Positions 15,777 to 23,962 of a stretch of 28,527 nt of DNA are shown one piece after another. The stretch comes from CAWUIO01 sp963922455 (GTDB lineage Bacteria > Bacteroidota > Bacteroidia > Cytophagales > Microscillaceae): positions 1-28,527 of the forward strand of contig CAWUIO010000086.1 in assembly GCA_963922455.1 (NCBI GenBank), written 5' to 3'. Below the pieces are notes generated by a model. The model searched no databases, was not told where the DNA came from, and worked only from the letters and a program-made list of their open reading frames with translations. The position numbers and the translations under genes are program-made. Positions within the stretch are counted from its first letter, which is position 1, and each line of letters begins with the position of its first letter.

Positions 15777-16484
15777 CTATTGCGTTAATACGGTATAGGT
15801 ATTCGGCTTGATCTTCATAAAGTAGGGAATGTTCTGCCAAATAAACCGCTTGAGTTGTACTTTGACATACTGCAAGTTAAAATTTGGGTTCTCAAACTTC
15901 ACGGCTTCTTTGCGGTATAGGGCCCGTTTGCTTTTGAGGATTTCAAAATCTAAAGTATAGAGCAGGAAATTAAATAAGGCCGGCGTATAGATATTGATAT
16001 GTCCGTAGGCATGAAAATGCTTAAACTTTTGATCTACTGTATGTGAGAAATCGATGGGTACCTCAAGCAGTTGTTTTTTAGAAACCCGTTTGATCTCTTG
16101 CAAAAGTTTGCGAGGATATTCTACGTGTTCTATTACGTGGGAGCACAGGGCCAGGTCAAAGCTATTATCTTCAAAATCTAGTTCATAGCCATCAAATTGC
16201 TTAATTTCTTGCAAACCGGGAATATTCTTCTTTTGCATTTGCTCTATGGCACTGGAAGATATTTCCACGGCATACATTTGCTCGCAATAGTTACGTTCAC
16301 TGAGCATTTGCAGCACATTCCCGTCGCCAGCTCCTACGTCTAATATTTTATTCAGTTTAAGTCCTTGGCTGAGCTCAAGGATATTTTCCACTTTACCCCG
16401 GGCTCCAATCTTGCGCCACTCCTCAGTATTGTCGGAGTAATGGGCATCGTATTGTTCTTGTAATTCCTTACTTGTCGTAACCAT
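15777..16484 (-). CDS. Class I SAM-dependent methyltransferase (type 11)
   Basis: The 235-residue protein has a methyltransferase core: motif I ILDVGAGDGNVL, AVEISSSAIEQM at strand 2 and FDLALCSHVIEHVEYP at strand 4. The family methylates small molecules such as lipid or sugar precursors; the substrate here is unknown. The start is placed at the ATG at 16484 (MVTTSKELQEQYD). The frame stays open to 16595, but that stretch encodes low-complexity sequence and ends inside repeat copy E, so it is very probably not translated. The C-terminal 60 residues are basic. The gene stands alone between intergenic gaps. Confidence 0.85.
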   Translation of the reverse strand: MVTTSKELQEQYDAHYSDNTEEWRKIGARGKVENILELSQGLKLNKILDVGAGDGNVLQMLSERNYCEQMYAVEISSSAIEQMQKKNIPGLQEIKQFDGYELDFEDNSFDLALCSHVIEHVEYPRKLLQEIKRVSKKQLLEVPIDFSHTVDQKFKHFHAYGHINIYTPALFNFLLYTLDFEILKSKRALYRKEAVKFENPNFNLQYVKVQLKRFIWQNIPYFMKIKPNTYTVLTQ

Positions 16485-16579
16485 ATTTGTATGCTTGGGC
16501 AGCAAATTTAGGTAAATATCCAGATGGGGCCAAGGTTTGGAATAGGATAGGAGCTTTTCCTCCCCGGCACAATCTTTTG

Positions 16580-16716
16580 GCTTAGGGATGGCCACCCGCT
16601 AGGGCCAAGACCGCCGCTGGTACGCGCAGTGGCCGGCTTGGGCTTTGCTGGCCAGCCCGACCGGCGAGGCACTATGTAAACTAAATACCCCCCATGCGAA
16701 AGAGCCGGGAAGCCCC
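16580..16716 (-). repeat. Interspersed structured repeat, copy E (divergent type 1)
   Basis: Both ends (GCTTAGGGATGG and GGGAAGCCCC) and a shorter stem, CCGGC (16661-16665) with GCCGG (16704-16708), are kept around a 38-nt loop. The central GAGTAGCGAGAG is replaced by TTGGGCTTTGCTGGCCAG, making this the most diverged full copy. It extends an open frame upstream of the neighbouring methyltransferase. Confidence 0.85.
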
Positions 16717-16745
16717 AGCTCTTTTTCTCAATCAATCCGGGCTAC

Positions 16746-17300
16746 TTATTTTGCTCTTTGATAGTACGTTACAACACTTGCTTTGGCCAAGGTATTATTC
16801 CATAAATAGTATCCCACCACGGCCGGGTTGGTCTGGGCATTCAGGCCTAGTTTATCCGTTTTTAAGGCATAGACGGTGATAATGTATTGGTGCAGGCCGT
16901 GCCCTTCGGGCGGACAAGGGCCTCCGTAGCCGGGCATTCCGTAATCGGTCACACTTTGTATGGCACCTTGGGGAGCCAAGTTCAGCTTTACATTTCCCGC
17001 ATTGGCGGCTAGGTCTTGTATATTGGCTGGGATATCAAATACCACCCAGTGCCACCAGCCACTTCCGGTTGGCGCATCCGGATCGTACATCGTAATGGCA
17101 AAACTTTGGGTGCCCTCGGGAGCATTTTTCCAAGATAATTGGGGCGATTGGTTTTTACCTGTACACCCAAAGCCATTGAATTCTTCCTGAACCGTAGCTT
17201 CTCCACCGAGGTCGGCACTGGTCAGGGTGAAGGTGGTTTGCGCTAAGAGGTTGACTGCATTGAGTACACTTAGCCAGAGAACAAATACTAAACTTTTCAT
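16746..17300 (-). CDS. Secreted YbhB/YbcL-type PEBP (Raf-kinase-inhibitor-like) protein
   Basis: The 184-residue protein has a signal peptide (about residues 1-21, ending LLAQ) and a phosphatidylethanolamine-binding-protein fold. Diagnostic segments are LSWKNAPEGTQSFAITMYD, DPDAPTGSGWWHWVVFDIP and GYGGPCPPEGHGLHQY, which form the anion-binding pocket in the family. Bacterial YbhB/YbcL proteins are of uncertain role; the export signal suggests a periplasmic one. It appears to be a single-gene unit with its own TAnnTTTG box. It is downstream of the AraC regulator but 88 bp away, so co-transcription is not clear. Confidence 0.9.
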   Translation of the reverse strand: MKSLVFVLWLSVLNAVNLLAQTTFTLTSADLGGEATVQEEFNGFGCTGKNQSPQLSWKNAPEGTQSFAITMYDPDAPTGSGWWHWVVFDIPANIQDLAANAGNVKLNLAPQGAIQSVTDYGMPGYGGPCPPEGHGLHQYIITVYALKTDKLGLNAQTNPAVVGYYLWNNTLAKASVVTYYQRAK

Positions 17301-17325
17301 ACGATTTGCGTTTGTTTTACACTAG

Positions 17326-17333
17326 CAAATCTA
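17326..17333 (-). promoter_or_regulatory. Candidate -10 box of the PEBP gene
   Basis: TAGATTTG on the minus strand matches TAnnTTTG exactly, 25 bp upstream of the ATG. No TTTG box is present at the usual distance upstream, so this call rests on one element. Confidence 0.35.
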
Positions 17334-17388
17334 GGGGCTAGGGCCTGCTACGGATACTGCTTTTGGCCCAAAAAGTATTGCTAAAAGC

Positions 17389-18225
17389 TCAATCCATTTG
17401 ATACTGTTTGGGGGTTATCCCAAATTTGGCTTTGAAGGCCTGGATAAAATTGGATAAACTTTCGTAACCAACTTCTTGAAAGATATCGCTGGGCCTTTTC
17501 CGTTTCGATTTTAGCAAATACGCCGAATACTCCAGTCTTTGGTCATGAAACCACTTACTGGGCGATTCGTGGAAGTGTTTTTCAAACTCTCGCTTAAACG
17601 TGGAAACACTGACATGAGCCAAGAAAGCCAATTCTTTGAGGCTGAGTTTGTTGAGTTTATTATTTTCTACTACTTGGAGAAAATGCCGGTTTTGATCATC
17701 GGCTGTATTATGAAATAAGGAGAGAAAAGCTTGGCCTTGAGTATCGGCCAGATACAGGATCAGTTCTTCCAATTTGATCTTCAACACCCTACTTTGAATG
17801 TGGGCGCTGGAACGGTTCAAATCGAGTAAACTCTTCACAAAAGTGTTGATAAAAGGGTCGTAGCGCAGGGGCCAAACCCTAGTGGTTTCTTGCTCGGAGC
17901 TAGGATTCCAGGAGTGACTTTGGATGATTTCTTGGACTAATTCGTCTGAAAAGAAAAAGAGGATACTGCGGTAATTTTCATCGCCAGATAGCTTTTCGGT
18001 CATCAGGCAATGCCCCGACTTCATCAACAGAAACTGATCGGTGTGAATGGAAAACGATGCCTGCCCCGTAATGACTTCTTTATGCCCTGCTTGCAAAAAA
18101 CTAAACACGTGTTGCTGGAGTTTAACCATTTGTTTGGAGCACTCTTGTCGGGTCTTATAATCGTGTACTTGTACACTTGATTTTTTTTCGGGAGCGAAGT
18201 ATTCGGGGAGGGTAAAAATTTCCAT
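17389..18225 (-). CDS. AraC-family transcriptional regulator
   Basis: The 278-residue protein has a C-terminal AraC/XylS DNA-binding domain with both helix-turn-helix units: LKELAFLAHVSVSTFKREF and then PSDIFQEVGYESLSNFIQAF, ending in FGITPKQYQ. The N-terminal 150 residues are a sensor region resembling a small cupin-like barrel (about residues 45-110), with unknown ligand. I chose the ATG at 18225 (MEIFTLPEYF); the frame extends 12 codons further upstream but overlaps the previous gene. It follows the NTF2-like lipoprotein gene after 11 bp, which places it in one operon with that gene and the esterase, probably as their regulator. Confidence 0.9.
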   Translation of the reverse strand: MEIFTLPEYFAPEKKSSVQVHDYKTRQECSKQMVKLQQHVFSFLQAGHKEVITGQASFSIHTDQFLLMKSGHCLMTEKLSGDENYRSILFFFSDELVQEIIQSHSWNPSSEQETTRVWPLRYDPFINTFVKSLLDLNRSSAHIQSRVLKIKLEELILYLADTQGQAFLSLFHNTADDQNRHFLQVVENNKLNKLSLKELAFLAHVSVSTFKREFEKHFHESPSKWFHDQRLEYSAYLLKSKRKRPSDIFQEVGYESLSNFIQAFKAKFGITPKQYQMD

Positions 18226-18236
18226 CAAGTATTCAC

Positions 18237-18689
18237 TTAAAAGCTTTGACCTGCTAGACAAGACGTATGCGATGAAAACCTTTGGAGCGTATTATCTTGC
18301 CAAACGTATAGGTCGGTATATTTTTCACGGGCCATGCCTTTTTCCCCATTCCTTTCCCAGGCATAGCTTACTTCACCCACCACGCGGGCAAGGTGGGCAT
18401 GGATTGTAAGTACCTGTTTTTGATGTTCCATTTGGCTAGGGTGCCACCATTCTTGCATGTCTTTTAAATACTTAGTCTTGGAGACTTCCACTTCATTGGG
18501 GATTGTGAAGATGTAGTCTTTGTGCAGCAGGGAGTCAACTTTACGATGATCTTGGCTCAGTACCGCTTGGGCAATTTCCTTTTCTACCTCCAATACATCT
18601 TCTTGGCTAAATTTCACTTCGGAAGCTTGCGAACATGCACCCAGGTAAAAAGGCAACATGAAGAGGAGGAATTTTACATACGATTGCAT
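18237..18689 (-). CDS. NTF2-like (DUF4440-type) lipoprotein
   Basis: The start is set at the ATG at 18689 because it begins a lipoprotein signal (MQSYVKFLLFMLPFYLGAC, lipobox LGAC); the open frame reaches back to 18785 but overlaps the esterase gene there. The mature part has the NTF2-like pattern: a helix with EVEKEIAQAVLSQDHRKVDSLLHKD split across it, DYIFTIPNEVEVSKTKYL and a closing sheet YTDLYVWQDN. The function is unknown. It lies between the esterase (28 bp upstream) and the AraC regulator (11 bp downstream) and would be carried on the periplasmic side of a membrane. Confidence 0.78.
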   Translation of the reverse strand: MQSYVKFLLFMLPFYLGACSQASEVKFSQEDVLEVEKEIAQAVLSQDHRKVDSLLHKDYIFTIPNEVEVSKTKYLKDMQEWWHPSQMEHQKQVLTIHAHLARVVGEVSYAWERNGEKGMAREKYTDLYVWQDNTLQRFSSHTSCLAGQSF

Positions 18690-18717
18690 GATTTTGGCCT
18701 TGAAACGGATACACAAT

Positions 18718-19644
18718 TTATTCTGTAAATAAGAAACGCATACCATTTGTAAAACCTCTTCCAAATACGGTACGGTGCGTTTCATTTTCTAATATTTCTG
18801 AGAGAAAAGAGATCCCTTTGTCTTCCTTCTCTTTTAGCTTTTGCATAAAGGCAATTTGTAAATCATCGATTCGTACCTCATCCGACCCGGAGCCCATATA
18901 CAATCGGGTATCGTTGAAGTGTACTTGTGATGTATCGATTGCTCGGAGCATCATATCCTCGTTAAACCAAAAAGAGGGACTTAGCAGCAAATACCGATTA
19001 AATAACCGGGGCCTATTCACGAGGATAAATCTCCCAAATAAACCTCCATAGGAGTGACCGTATAGTGTTTTATCATCAGGCACTACCCTGTATTCTTGCG
19101 CAATAAAAGGAAAGAGCTCCTTTTCCATAAAATCGGCAAAAAGATTGGCCCCGCCCGTGGGGCCTGGGATTAGCTTTCCACCCAAGGTGAGATGGGGCAT
19201 CTCCACTGGAGTTAAATCCCGGCTTCTCAGACGATAAAAATTTTTATAATCGGTATGGTAAGCAATCCCTACTACAAGGATCGGCGGGATGAGGCGGTCT
19301 TTGATAAGCCTTTGAACGATATAAGAAACCCCTCCAAAGTTGGTCTCGGCATCGGTCACATAGAGCACCGGATATTTTTGGGAGGATTCAAAATATCCTT
19401 TGGGAAACTTTACCTTGATCTGATAGCGCTGCCCATTGATGGAGGACTCAACTTCCCGAACTTCGGTATCGGCTAAAAGCACCGGAGATTTTTCGTTAAT
19501 TTGGAGAAGGAGCTGGGTATTTTGTTTTAAATCACCGACTTCCTGTTTTAAACGTAAATTTTCTTGTTTGAGCAAGTCCATTTCTTCCTGAGAAACGCCA
19601 CAAGAAACGAATAGTAAGAACAGAAAAAAGGCTTTTTTATTCAT
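18718..19644 (-). CDS. Lipoprotein esterase of the alpha/beta-hydrolase esterase D/IroE family
   Basis: The 308-residue protein has a lipoprotein signal (lipobox VSCG), a short leucine-heptad coiled coil (about residues 23-50: LLKQENLRLKQEVGDLK) and an alpha/beta-hydrolase domain. The nucleophile elbow is GHSYGG; the opening VLYVTDAE and the later histidine in NETHRTVF fit an esterase of the IroE/putative-esterase group, which hydrolyses siderophore or other esters. The coiled coil may space the enzyme from the membrane or let it oligomerise. The first gene of an operon with an NTF2-like lipoprotein and an AraC regulator. The natural substrate is unknown. Confidence 0.88.
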   Translation of the reverse strand: MNKKAFFLFLLFVSCGVSQEEMDLLKQENLRLKQEVGDLKQNTQLLLQINEKSPVLLADTEVREVESSINGQRYQIKVKFPKGYFESSQKYPVLYVTDAETNFGGVSYIVQRLIKDRLIPPILVVGIAYHTDYKNFYRLRSRDLTPVEMPHLTLGGKLIPGPTGGANLFADFMEKELFPFIAQEYRVVPDDKTLYGHSYGGLFGRFILVNRPRLFNRYLLLSPSFWFNEDMMLRAIDTSQVHFNDTRLYMGSGSDEVRIDDLQIAFMQKLKEKEDKGISFLSEILENETHRTVFGRGFTNGMRFLFTE

Positions 19645-19816
19645 TATTTTTTCTCAAAGTGATCACATCGATTTATGAAGCAGCCAGGGCAGGCTTGGGC
19701 CCTGTATATTGGAATTATGGAGCCTAAAAAGGAAAATGCCATACCAGAGTTTGGCTTTACTTTGCTCATAGCTCTTATTTACAGGCTGATATGATCAGTG
19801 GGTAATGGCTACCTCC

Positions 19817-20389
19817 TTACTCATCTGGAGCTTGATACAACTCTATGGCTTTTAAATAATTCAAGGCTCCTTGTCGGGTCTGATCGTGAATAAAACCATC
19901 GAGCTCTGGATGATTTTTGGCTACCCAAGCCACCAACTTCTCTCTACGGGCCACCCAAGCTTCTTGATCATAGTCGATGTACTCTTGGATAACCAAACTA
20001 TGGACCTTTCCCTCCTGAAAAGTAAGGGCTTCCCGGGTAATTAGGGGTTTTCCATTCAAAAATAATATACGTTCGCAGGTTTTAGCAATTTTGACCCAAA
20101 CAATAGAATCCGATTCTTCTAATTCCAGTATATCATACTGGGGGTGAAAAACCGAATCCCATTGCAGCCAATCCTGGTAGTCTGGAAAGGCTATAACATT
20201 CAAATAGGGTCCCTCTCCTACCCGCACACTGTCTTTGTACAAGCTAGCCAAAGCCTCCAAATCGGATGCCGACATGGCATGGTAAAACTGATGGGTCAGG
20301 TTGGCTTGATTTACTTTGGGTTTTGTCTCTTGGCAAGTCAAGCACAAAAAACCCGCGAAGACAAGTAAGAAGGAGGAGGTTATTTTCAT
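19817..20389 (-). CDS. NTF2-like lipoprotein
   Basis: The 190-residue protein starts with a lipoprotein signal peptide (hydrophobic FLLVFAGFLCLTC, cysteine at 19) and continues with an NTF2-like domain: LTHQFYHAMSASDLEALASL, YKDSVRVGEGPYL and a sheet region ending VIQEYIDY. After the domain comes a helical tail containing WVARREKLVAWVAKNHPE. The function is unknown. It begins 12 bp after the DinB-family gene, so the two form an operon. It is one of three exported NTF2-like proteins in this part of the window. Confidence 0.75.
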   Translation of the reverse strand: MKITSSFLLVFAGFLCLTCQETKPKVNQANLTHQFYHAMSASDLEALASLYKDSVRVGEGPYLNVIAFPDYQDWLQWDSVFHPQYDILELEESDSIVWVKIAKTCERILFLNGKPLITREALTFQEGKVHSLVIQEYIDYDQEAWVARREKLVAWVAKNHPELDGFIHDQTRQGALNYLKAIELYQAPDE

Positions 20390-20401
20390 AGGGAGTCGCG
20401 T

Positions 20402-20986
20402 TTAGGTGTTTTCTCGCAATTTGATAATTTTTCTAACCAAAGCAATCTGGCCAAAATGCCTAAAATTATGAGTCAGGCCCATGTGGCAGAGCATCCAGCC
20501 CCGGGTTTTGCCGATGTAATGAGGACTAACCCACTGGGCATCTTCGGAGGCCATCCCTTCATCCCGCACTACCCGGAGCACCTCTTCTTCACTGAGTACC
20601 TCATCTAAGGTGTCAACATCCAGCTTTTCCAACATCTCCTTCGTGCGTTGCCCCACGGCGGTTTGATAGGCCAAGACCCCGTCTACCTCTACGGTTTTGA
20701 CAAAGTTGGCAACCTCTTCCTCACGCATACTGGTGCCGTAGTGGTCAATTTGAAGGTTCATACGCGCCCGCCAACTCGCATCGTAGAGTTGGTGAGTACG
20801 CCAAATAAACCGACTTAGGCCCATATCTTCTACTCGGGCCATGTGCCAAACCAGCCAAATAATAGGCTGCATTCCTTCTAGGGGGCGAAATTTTAATTGC
20901 TCTTCGCTCAAGGTATTTTTCAAATTGGCTAATACTTCGGTGTGCAACTGTTGGTGCCGCACCATCATAAAATTAGGGATGTTCAT
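20402..20986 (-). CDS. DinB-family four-helix-bundle protein
   Basis: The 194-residue protein fits the DinB/YfiT fold, a four-helix bundle that usually binds a metal through three histidines; here they are likely H50 in WLVWHMARVED and the HNFRH pair near the C-terminus (THNFRHFGQI). Members include thiol transferases and stress-induced proteins. The chosen ATG at 20986 gives MNIPNFMMVRHQQ; the frame stays open to 21142, but the extra 52 codons are derived from repeat copy F (they read ASSESPTRAG) and should not be annotated. The gene is followed by the NTF2-like lipoprotein gene after 12 bp. Confidence 0.85.
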   Translation of the reverse strand: MNIPNFMMVRHQQLHTEVLANLKNTLSEEQLKFRPLEGMQPIIWLVWHMARVEDMGLSRFIWRTHQLYDASWRARMNLQIDHYGTSMREEEVANFVKTVEVDGVLAYQTAVGQRTKEMLEKLDVDTLDEVLSEEEVLRVVRDEGMASEDAQWVSPHYIGKTRGWMLCHMGLTHNFRHFGQIALVRKIIKLRENT

Positions 20987-21059
20987 GAAATAAATTATTT
21001 TTCTAAGGGTTTTATTTAAATGTATTTTTCCTGGCCCACTTAAAGAGCTTTTAGAGCTT

Positions 21060-21189
21060 GGGGCTTCCCCGCGCTTAGGACGAGGGGGGCTGCTTTGAAA
21101 AAATCTACCAGCGCGGGTCGGGCTCTCGCTACTCGCTGCCATACCGCACAGGCCTACACGAGCTCAAACATGCCGCTCCATCCCTAAGC
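21060..21189 (+). repeat. Interspersed structured repeat, copy F (type 2)
   Basis: Arms CCCGCGC (21068-21074) and GCGCGGG (21111-21117) enclose a 36-nt loop. Like copies D and H it has the type 2 core (GCTACTCGCTGCC and GAGCTC in this orientation). It keeps a spurious frame open that extends the DinB gene upstream. Confidence 0.9.
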
Positions 21190-21411
21190 TAACGTGAAAG
21201 CCAAGAACCGGGAGCCAGGTCCTCGGCCAAGAGGTCAAGAGATAAAAGCGATGCTTGTTTGAAGACCACGCGATCCATTCAAAAAGGGTAATCTGTTAGC
21301 TATAAAATCCTCTGGACCGCAGCATTTCTTGGCCCAAGGCACAAAGAAAGTCCTCTGCTAAGCAAGCAGAGAAACTTTCCGCGGGGCTCAAGCTTCTTTA
21401 CCCCAAACTCA
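21190..21411. other. Intergenic stretch between repeat copy F and the two-domain lipoprotein gene
   Basis: I see no gene here. Apart from the hairpin at 21353-21371 the 222 bp hold nothing I can name. Together with copy F they make up the 425-bp gap between the DinB and lipoprotein genes. Confidence 0.5.
21353..21371 (-). terminator. Hairpin downstream of the two-domain lipoprotein gene
   Basis: CTCTGCT and AGCAGAG form a perfect 7-bp stem with a 5-nt loop, 41 nt after the stop codon at 21412. A T-rich stretch (GACTTTCTTTG) follows on the minus strand, so a terminator is plausible. Confidence 0.5.
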
Positions 21412-22512
21412 TTAAAATGATAATTCTTGGAGGGTGCCGGTGTATATGCCACTAACCTCAAAAGGAACTTGAGTGCCTGTTTCTCCTACATTTACTTGGC
21501 CCGAGATGACGTAGGTAAGGCTATACATACCACTGCTTGGGTCAAAAGCAACATCCAAATAATTTGGGCTCAGCGCTGGGTCTCCCGTTCTCACTATATC
21601 ATCTCCAGTCCGCAGTACGTCCATATATGTATAGGTGCCCACGTGGTCCACATCCGGATTACTATCGATGAAGTCCTGAGGATAATACCTCCCTAGCCGC
21701 AGGTTTCCGTTTTGGTCTACCTCCACGCTAAAAAGAACACGGGGGTCCCCGTCAATTCTAAAAGTAGGCGAAAGAGCAGAAACTTTTACCGAGTCGCCCC
21801 CTAAGATCAAGGTCCGTACTTGGTCATTGACCACTGTGGCCTCTACCAAAAATCCTTGACTGGTGGCAAAAAAATCATTTTCATCATCAAAGAAAAACCC
21901 GTTCGAGTTAGGAAATACGATTTCACCTTCTCCTTCTTCCTCTTCTTCACCTTCTTCCTCGGCTTCTTGCAGTTGCTCTAAGGAGCCCACGTATCGCCCT
22001 TTTATACTAAAGTCTCTTTCGCTGCCGCTATTAATTCTTATGCCCTCTAGCTCGTAGGTGATTTCATAGATGCCCTCTTCCTCATTTACGGTAATTTTCA
22101 AGGTACCGTCCTCGAGAAAATGGTTTCCATCAAATCTCACTCCTTGGGGATCTATAAGAAACTCTTGAAAATCAAGTCCATCCTCCAAACGGCCAGATGG
22201 CAAATTCCCCTGATCGTCGGTGGGTAGCGAAGCAAACGTGATCCAACTGTCTTGCCCTTCAAAAGTAGTGGGCTGTCCTTCTAGGTTAGGCACCAGAGAA
22301 GAGGAAGCTACACAGAAATCTATACGGCCCGAACTTAATACCCGCACATAAGCCTGCGGGGTGGGGTAAAAGCGACCTTCAAAATTATAGAAAAATCCAT
22401 TTTGATTGGGAATGGTAAGGTAGGGATCAAAATCTTCTTTATTTCCGCATGAGCAAAGAGAGAAAAGGATGATTATTTGCCATACCCGAAAATAGCTTAG
22501 CGTATACTTCAT
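21412..22512 (-). CDS. Lipoprotein with two tandem copies of an unknown domain
   Basis: The 366-residue protein has a lipoprotein signal ending LCSC (cysteine 22) and two homologous units of about 160 residues. Unit 1 begins IPNQNGFFYNFEGRFYPTPQ and ends FSIKGRYVGSLEQLQ; unit 2 begins FPNSNGFFFDDENDFF and ends FEVSGIYTGTLQELSF. Between them lies a strongly acidic linker made almost only of Glu and Gly. Both units are beta-rich and lack cysteine or catalytic motifs I can identify. It is probably a surface or outer-membrane lipoprotein; I do not recognise the domain. It is the sole gene of its transcript as far as can be seen. Confidence 0.8.
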   Translation of the reverse strand: MKYTLSYFRVWQIIILFSLCSCGNKEDFDPYLTIPNQNGFFYNFEGRFYPTPQAYVRVLSSGRIDFCVASSSLVPNLEGQPTTFEGQDSWITFASLPTDDQGNLPSGRLEDGLDFQEFLIDPQGVRFDGNHFLEDGTLKITVNEEEGIYEITYELEGIRINSGSERDFSIKGRYVGSLEQLQEAEEEGEEEEEGEGEIVFPNSNGFFFDDENDFFATSQGFLVEATVVNDQVRTLILGGDSVKVSALSPTFRIDGDPRVLFSVEVDQNGNLRLGRYYPQDFIDSNPDVDHVGTYTYMDVLRTGDDIVRTGDPALSPNYLDVAFDPSSGMYSLTYVISGQVNVGETGTQVPFEVSGIYTGTLQELSF

Positions 22513-22968
22513 GTCTTTTTGTATTGTTTAAAACGATTTGACCAAATACGGGGCAGCTCCATTTCCTGTGGCTAGGTTTGTACTTTTTGGCTAGGCCCTG
22601 GCTCCTGCCCGTATGTATGGGGCTAAAATCATCTCGAAGCGTCAATAGAGCGTGAAATACCCGTTATTTGGGATTTTAGGCTAGTGAAAGATTCGTAAAA
22701 GTTGTTGGGGGTGGGTATTTAAGCATGATGCCCTAAGGTATTTCCAAGCTTAATGAATACAAGTGTTATCAAAAAATTTAATATCGGCTGGGATGTGTCC
22801 ACGCTTTACTCGGTAGCTGTATGCATGAAGCCCTTCCCCAGCACTTAGGGAGGCAGTACAATTCACCCGGCCCAGGGAGCAACCCAAAGGCAAAATTGGC
22901 CCATTCACCCAGTTTTGGCTGATATATTTGGGCCCTGTCCTCATTTTTGTCCCTAAATCCGCAACTTC
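22513..22968. other. 456-bp divergent intergenic region
   Basis: This gap separates the 5' ends of the two-domain lipoprotein gene and the barrel gene. It holds the candidate promoter box at 22923. A minus-strand open frame at 22750-22944 has an unconvincing composition and is not called. An 8-bp direct repeat (TGGCTAGG) occurs twice near 22570-22600, without clear meaning. Confidence 0.5.
22923..22930 (+). promoter_or_regulatory. Candidate -10 box of the barrel-protein gene
   Basis: TATATTTG matches the Bacteroidota TAnnTTTG box exactly and lies 38 bp upstream of the ATG at 22969. The nearest suitable TTG upstream is 24 nt away rather than the usual 19-21, so support is partial. Confidence 0.45.
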
Positions 22969-23826
22969 ATGAGCATACGAGTACTCCTACTTCCCTTTGT
23001 TTTTCTCTCGTTTACTAGTTTGGCCCAGGAAACCCGGGTCTGGGAAATTGAAAAACATGATAAGTATATGGCCGAAAAGCGTCGTCAAGACTCCCTAAAT
23101 GTGCTGTCTCGACGCTATGTACCGGCCTTTGCCGCTAGTTTTAAGTCTCAATTCCCCATACAACATGGTATAGGCTTAGAATTTAATACCCCCTCTATGC
23201 TATCTCTATATGTCGGTTTTGGGCTATTGTCGAGACTATATGTCACTACGGCTACCGACTTTTTGCCAGCCGAAGATGAAAATGAAGCCGTACGAAAGCA
23301 ATTTATCAAGGATAAAATGCAAAATGGTTTTGTCTTTGAGTTGGGCACCCATTACCACCTCATGAAATGGAAAGACGTCTACTTTGGGCTAAACCTACAA
23401 TTTCAACGCTATACTTTGCCCGCCACCCCGCAAGAGCTGGTGGAACAATACGATTTTGGAGACACTCAGGGTTTAGGCAACGATATTCAGGATCAGTTAG
23501 ACGATAATGATTTTCTGCAAGACTTTTATGAAAACACCGAGATCATTCCGACCCTCCGAATCGTTCAAGTGGGGTTTACGGTGGGGAAGCGCTTTCATTT
23601 TAAGAGAGTGCCTAAGTTGGGCTTGCTGGCCGAGTTTTCATACCAAGTTAACCTAGCGAGCTCGATGAAGTTAAATTCAAAATCAAGTATTGGGCAAATA
23701 ATTTTAGACCGCTTTGTGAGCCCCATTTTAGATGAGGGAACCTCCGAGAGTTTTGGTTCATTTAATCTACCTACCTTAACTTTACGATTAAACTACCAAT
23801 TAGGGCCCAAAGTTTATACTAAATAA
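22969..23826 (+). CDS. Outer-membrane beta-barrel-like protein, unknown function
   Basis: The 285-residue protein has a signal peptide (VLLLPFVFLSFTSLA, cut near residue 19) and a mature part with alternating amphipathic strands: SLYVGFGLLSRLYV, FVFELGTHYHLM, VYFGLNLQFQRY, RIVQVGFTVGKRF and a closing strand TLTLRLNYQLG. This pattern and the absence of a lipobox suggest a small outer-membrane barrel of the Bacteroidota type. An acidic loop (about residues 155-185) probably faces outward. I do not recognise the family or its cargo. It is a single-gene unit that ends 3 bp before repeat copy G. Confidence 0.75.
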   Translation: MSIRVLLLPFVFLSFTSLAQETRVWEIEKHDKYMAEKRRQDSLNVLSRRYVPAFAASFKSQFPIQHGIGLEFNTPSMLSLYVGFGLLSRLYVTTATDFLPAEDENEAVRKQFIKDKMQNGFVFELGTHYHLMKWKDVYFGLNLQFQRYTLPATPQELVEQYDFGDTQGLGNDIQDQLDDNDFLQDFYENTEIIPTLRIVQVGFTVGKRFHFKRVPKLGLLAEFSYQVNLASSMKLNSKSSIGQIILDRFVSPILDEGTSESFGSFNLPTLTLRLNYQLGPKVYTK

Positions 23827-23828
23827 TC

Positions 23829-23961
23829 GGGGCTTTCCCGCGCCTAAGAAGGATTGGGGCAAAACATCCCATGGAATAGCACCGGCGCGGGTCGGGCTCT
23901 CGCTACTCGCCGGCCAACCCACAGCCAGCGGCGGGCTCAAACATGCGCTCCATCCCTAAGC
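23829..23961 (+). repeat. Interspersed structured repeat, copy G (type 1)
   Basis: Arms CCCGCGCC (23837-23844) and GGCGCGGG (23884-23891) form one of the longest stems, with a 39-nt loop. The rest follows the type 1 consensus closely. It begins 2 bp after the barrel gene stop. Confidence 0.9.
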
Positions 23962-23962
23962 T

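Noticed and set aside
19685..19704. Hairpin CAGGGC/GCCCTG upstream of the esterase gene
   Set aside because: The 6-bp stem has no T-run on either side and is over 100 bp from the preceding stop; no clear role.
22750..22944. Minus-strand frame of 64 residues in the 456-bp divergent gap
   Set aside because: Mixed composition without domain, signal or partner, and it lies in a promoter region.
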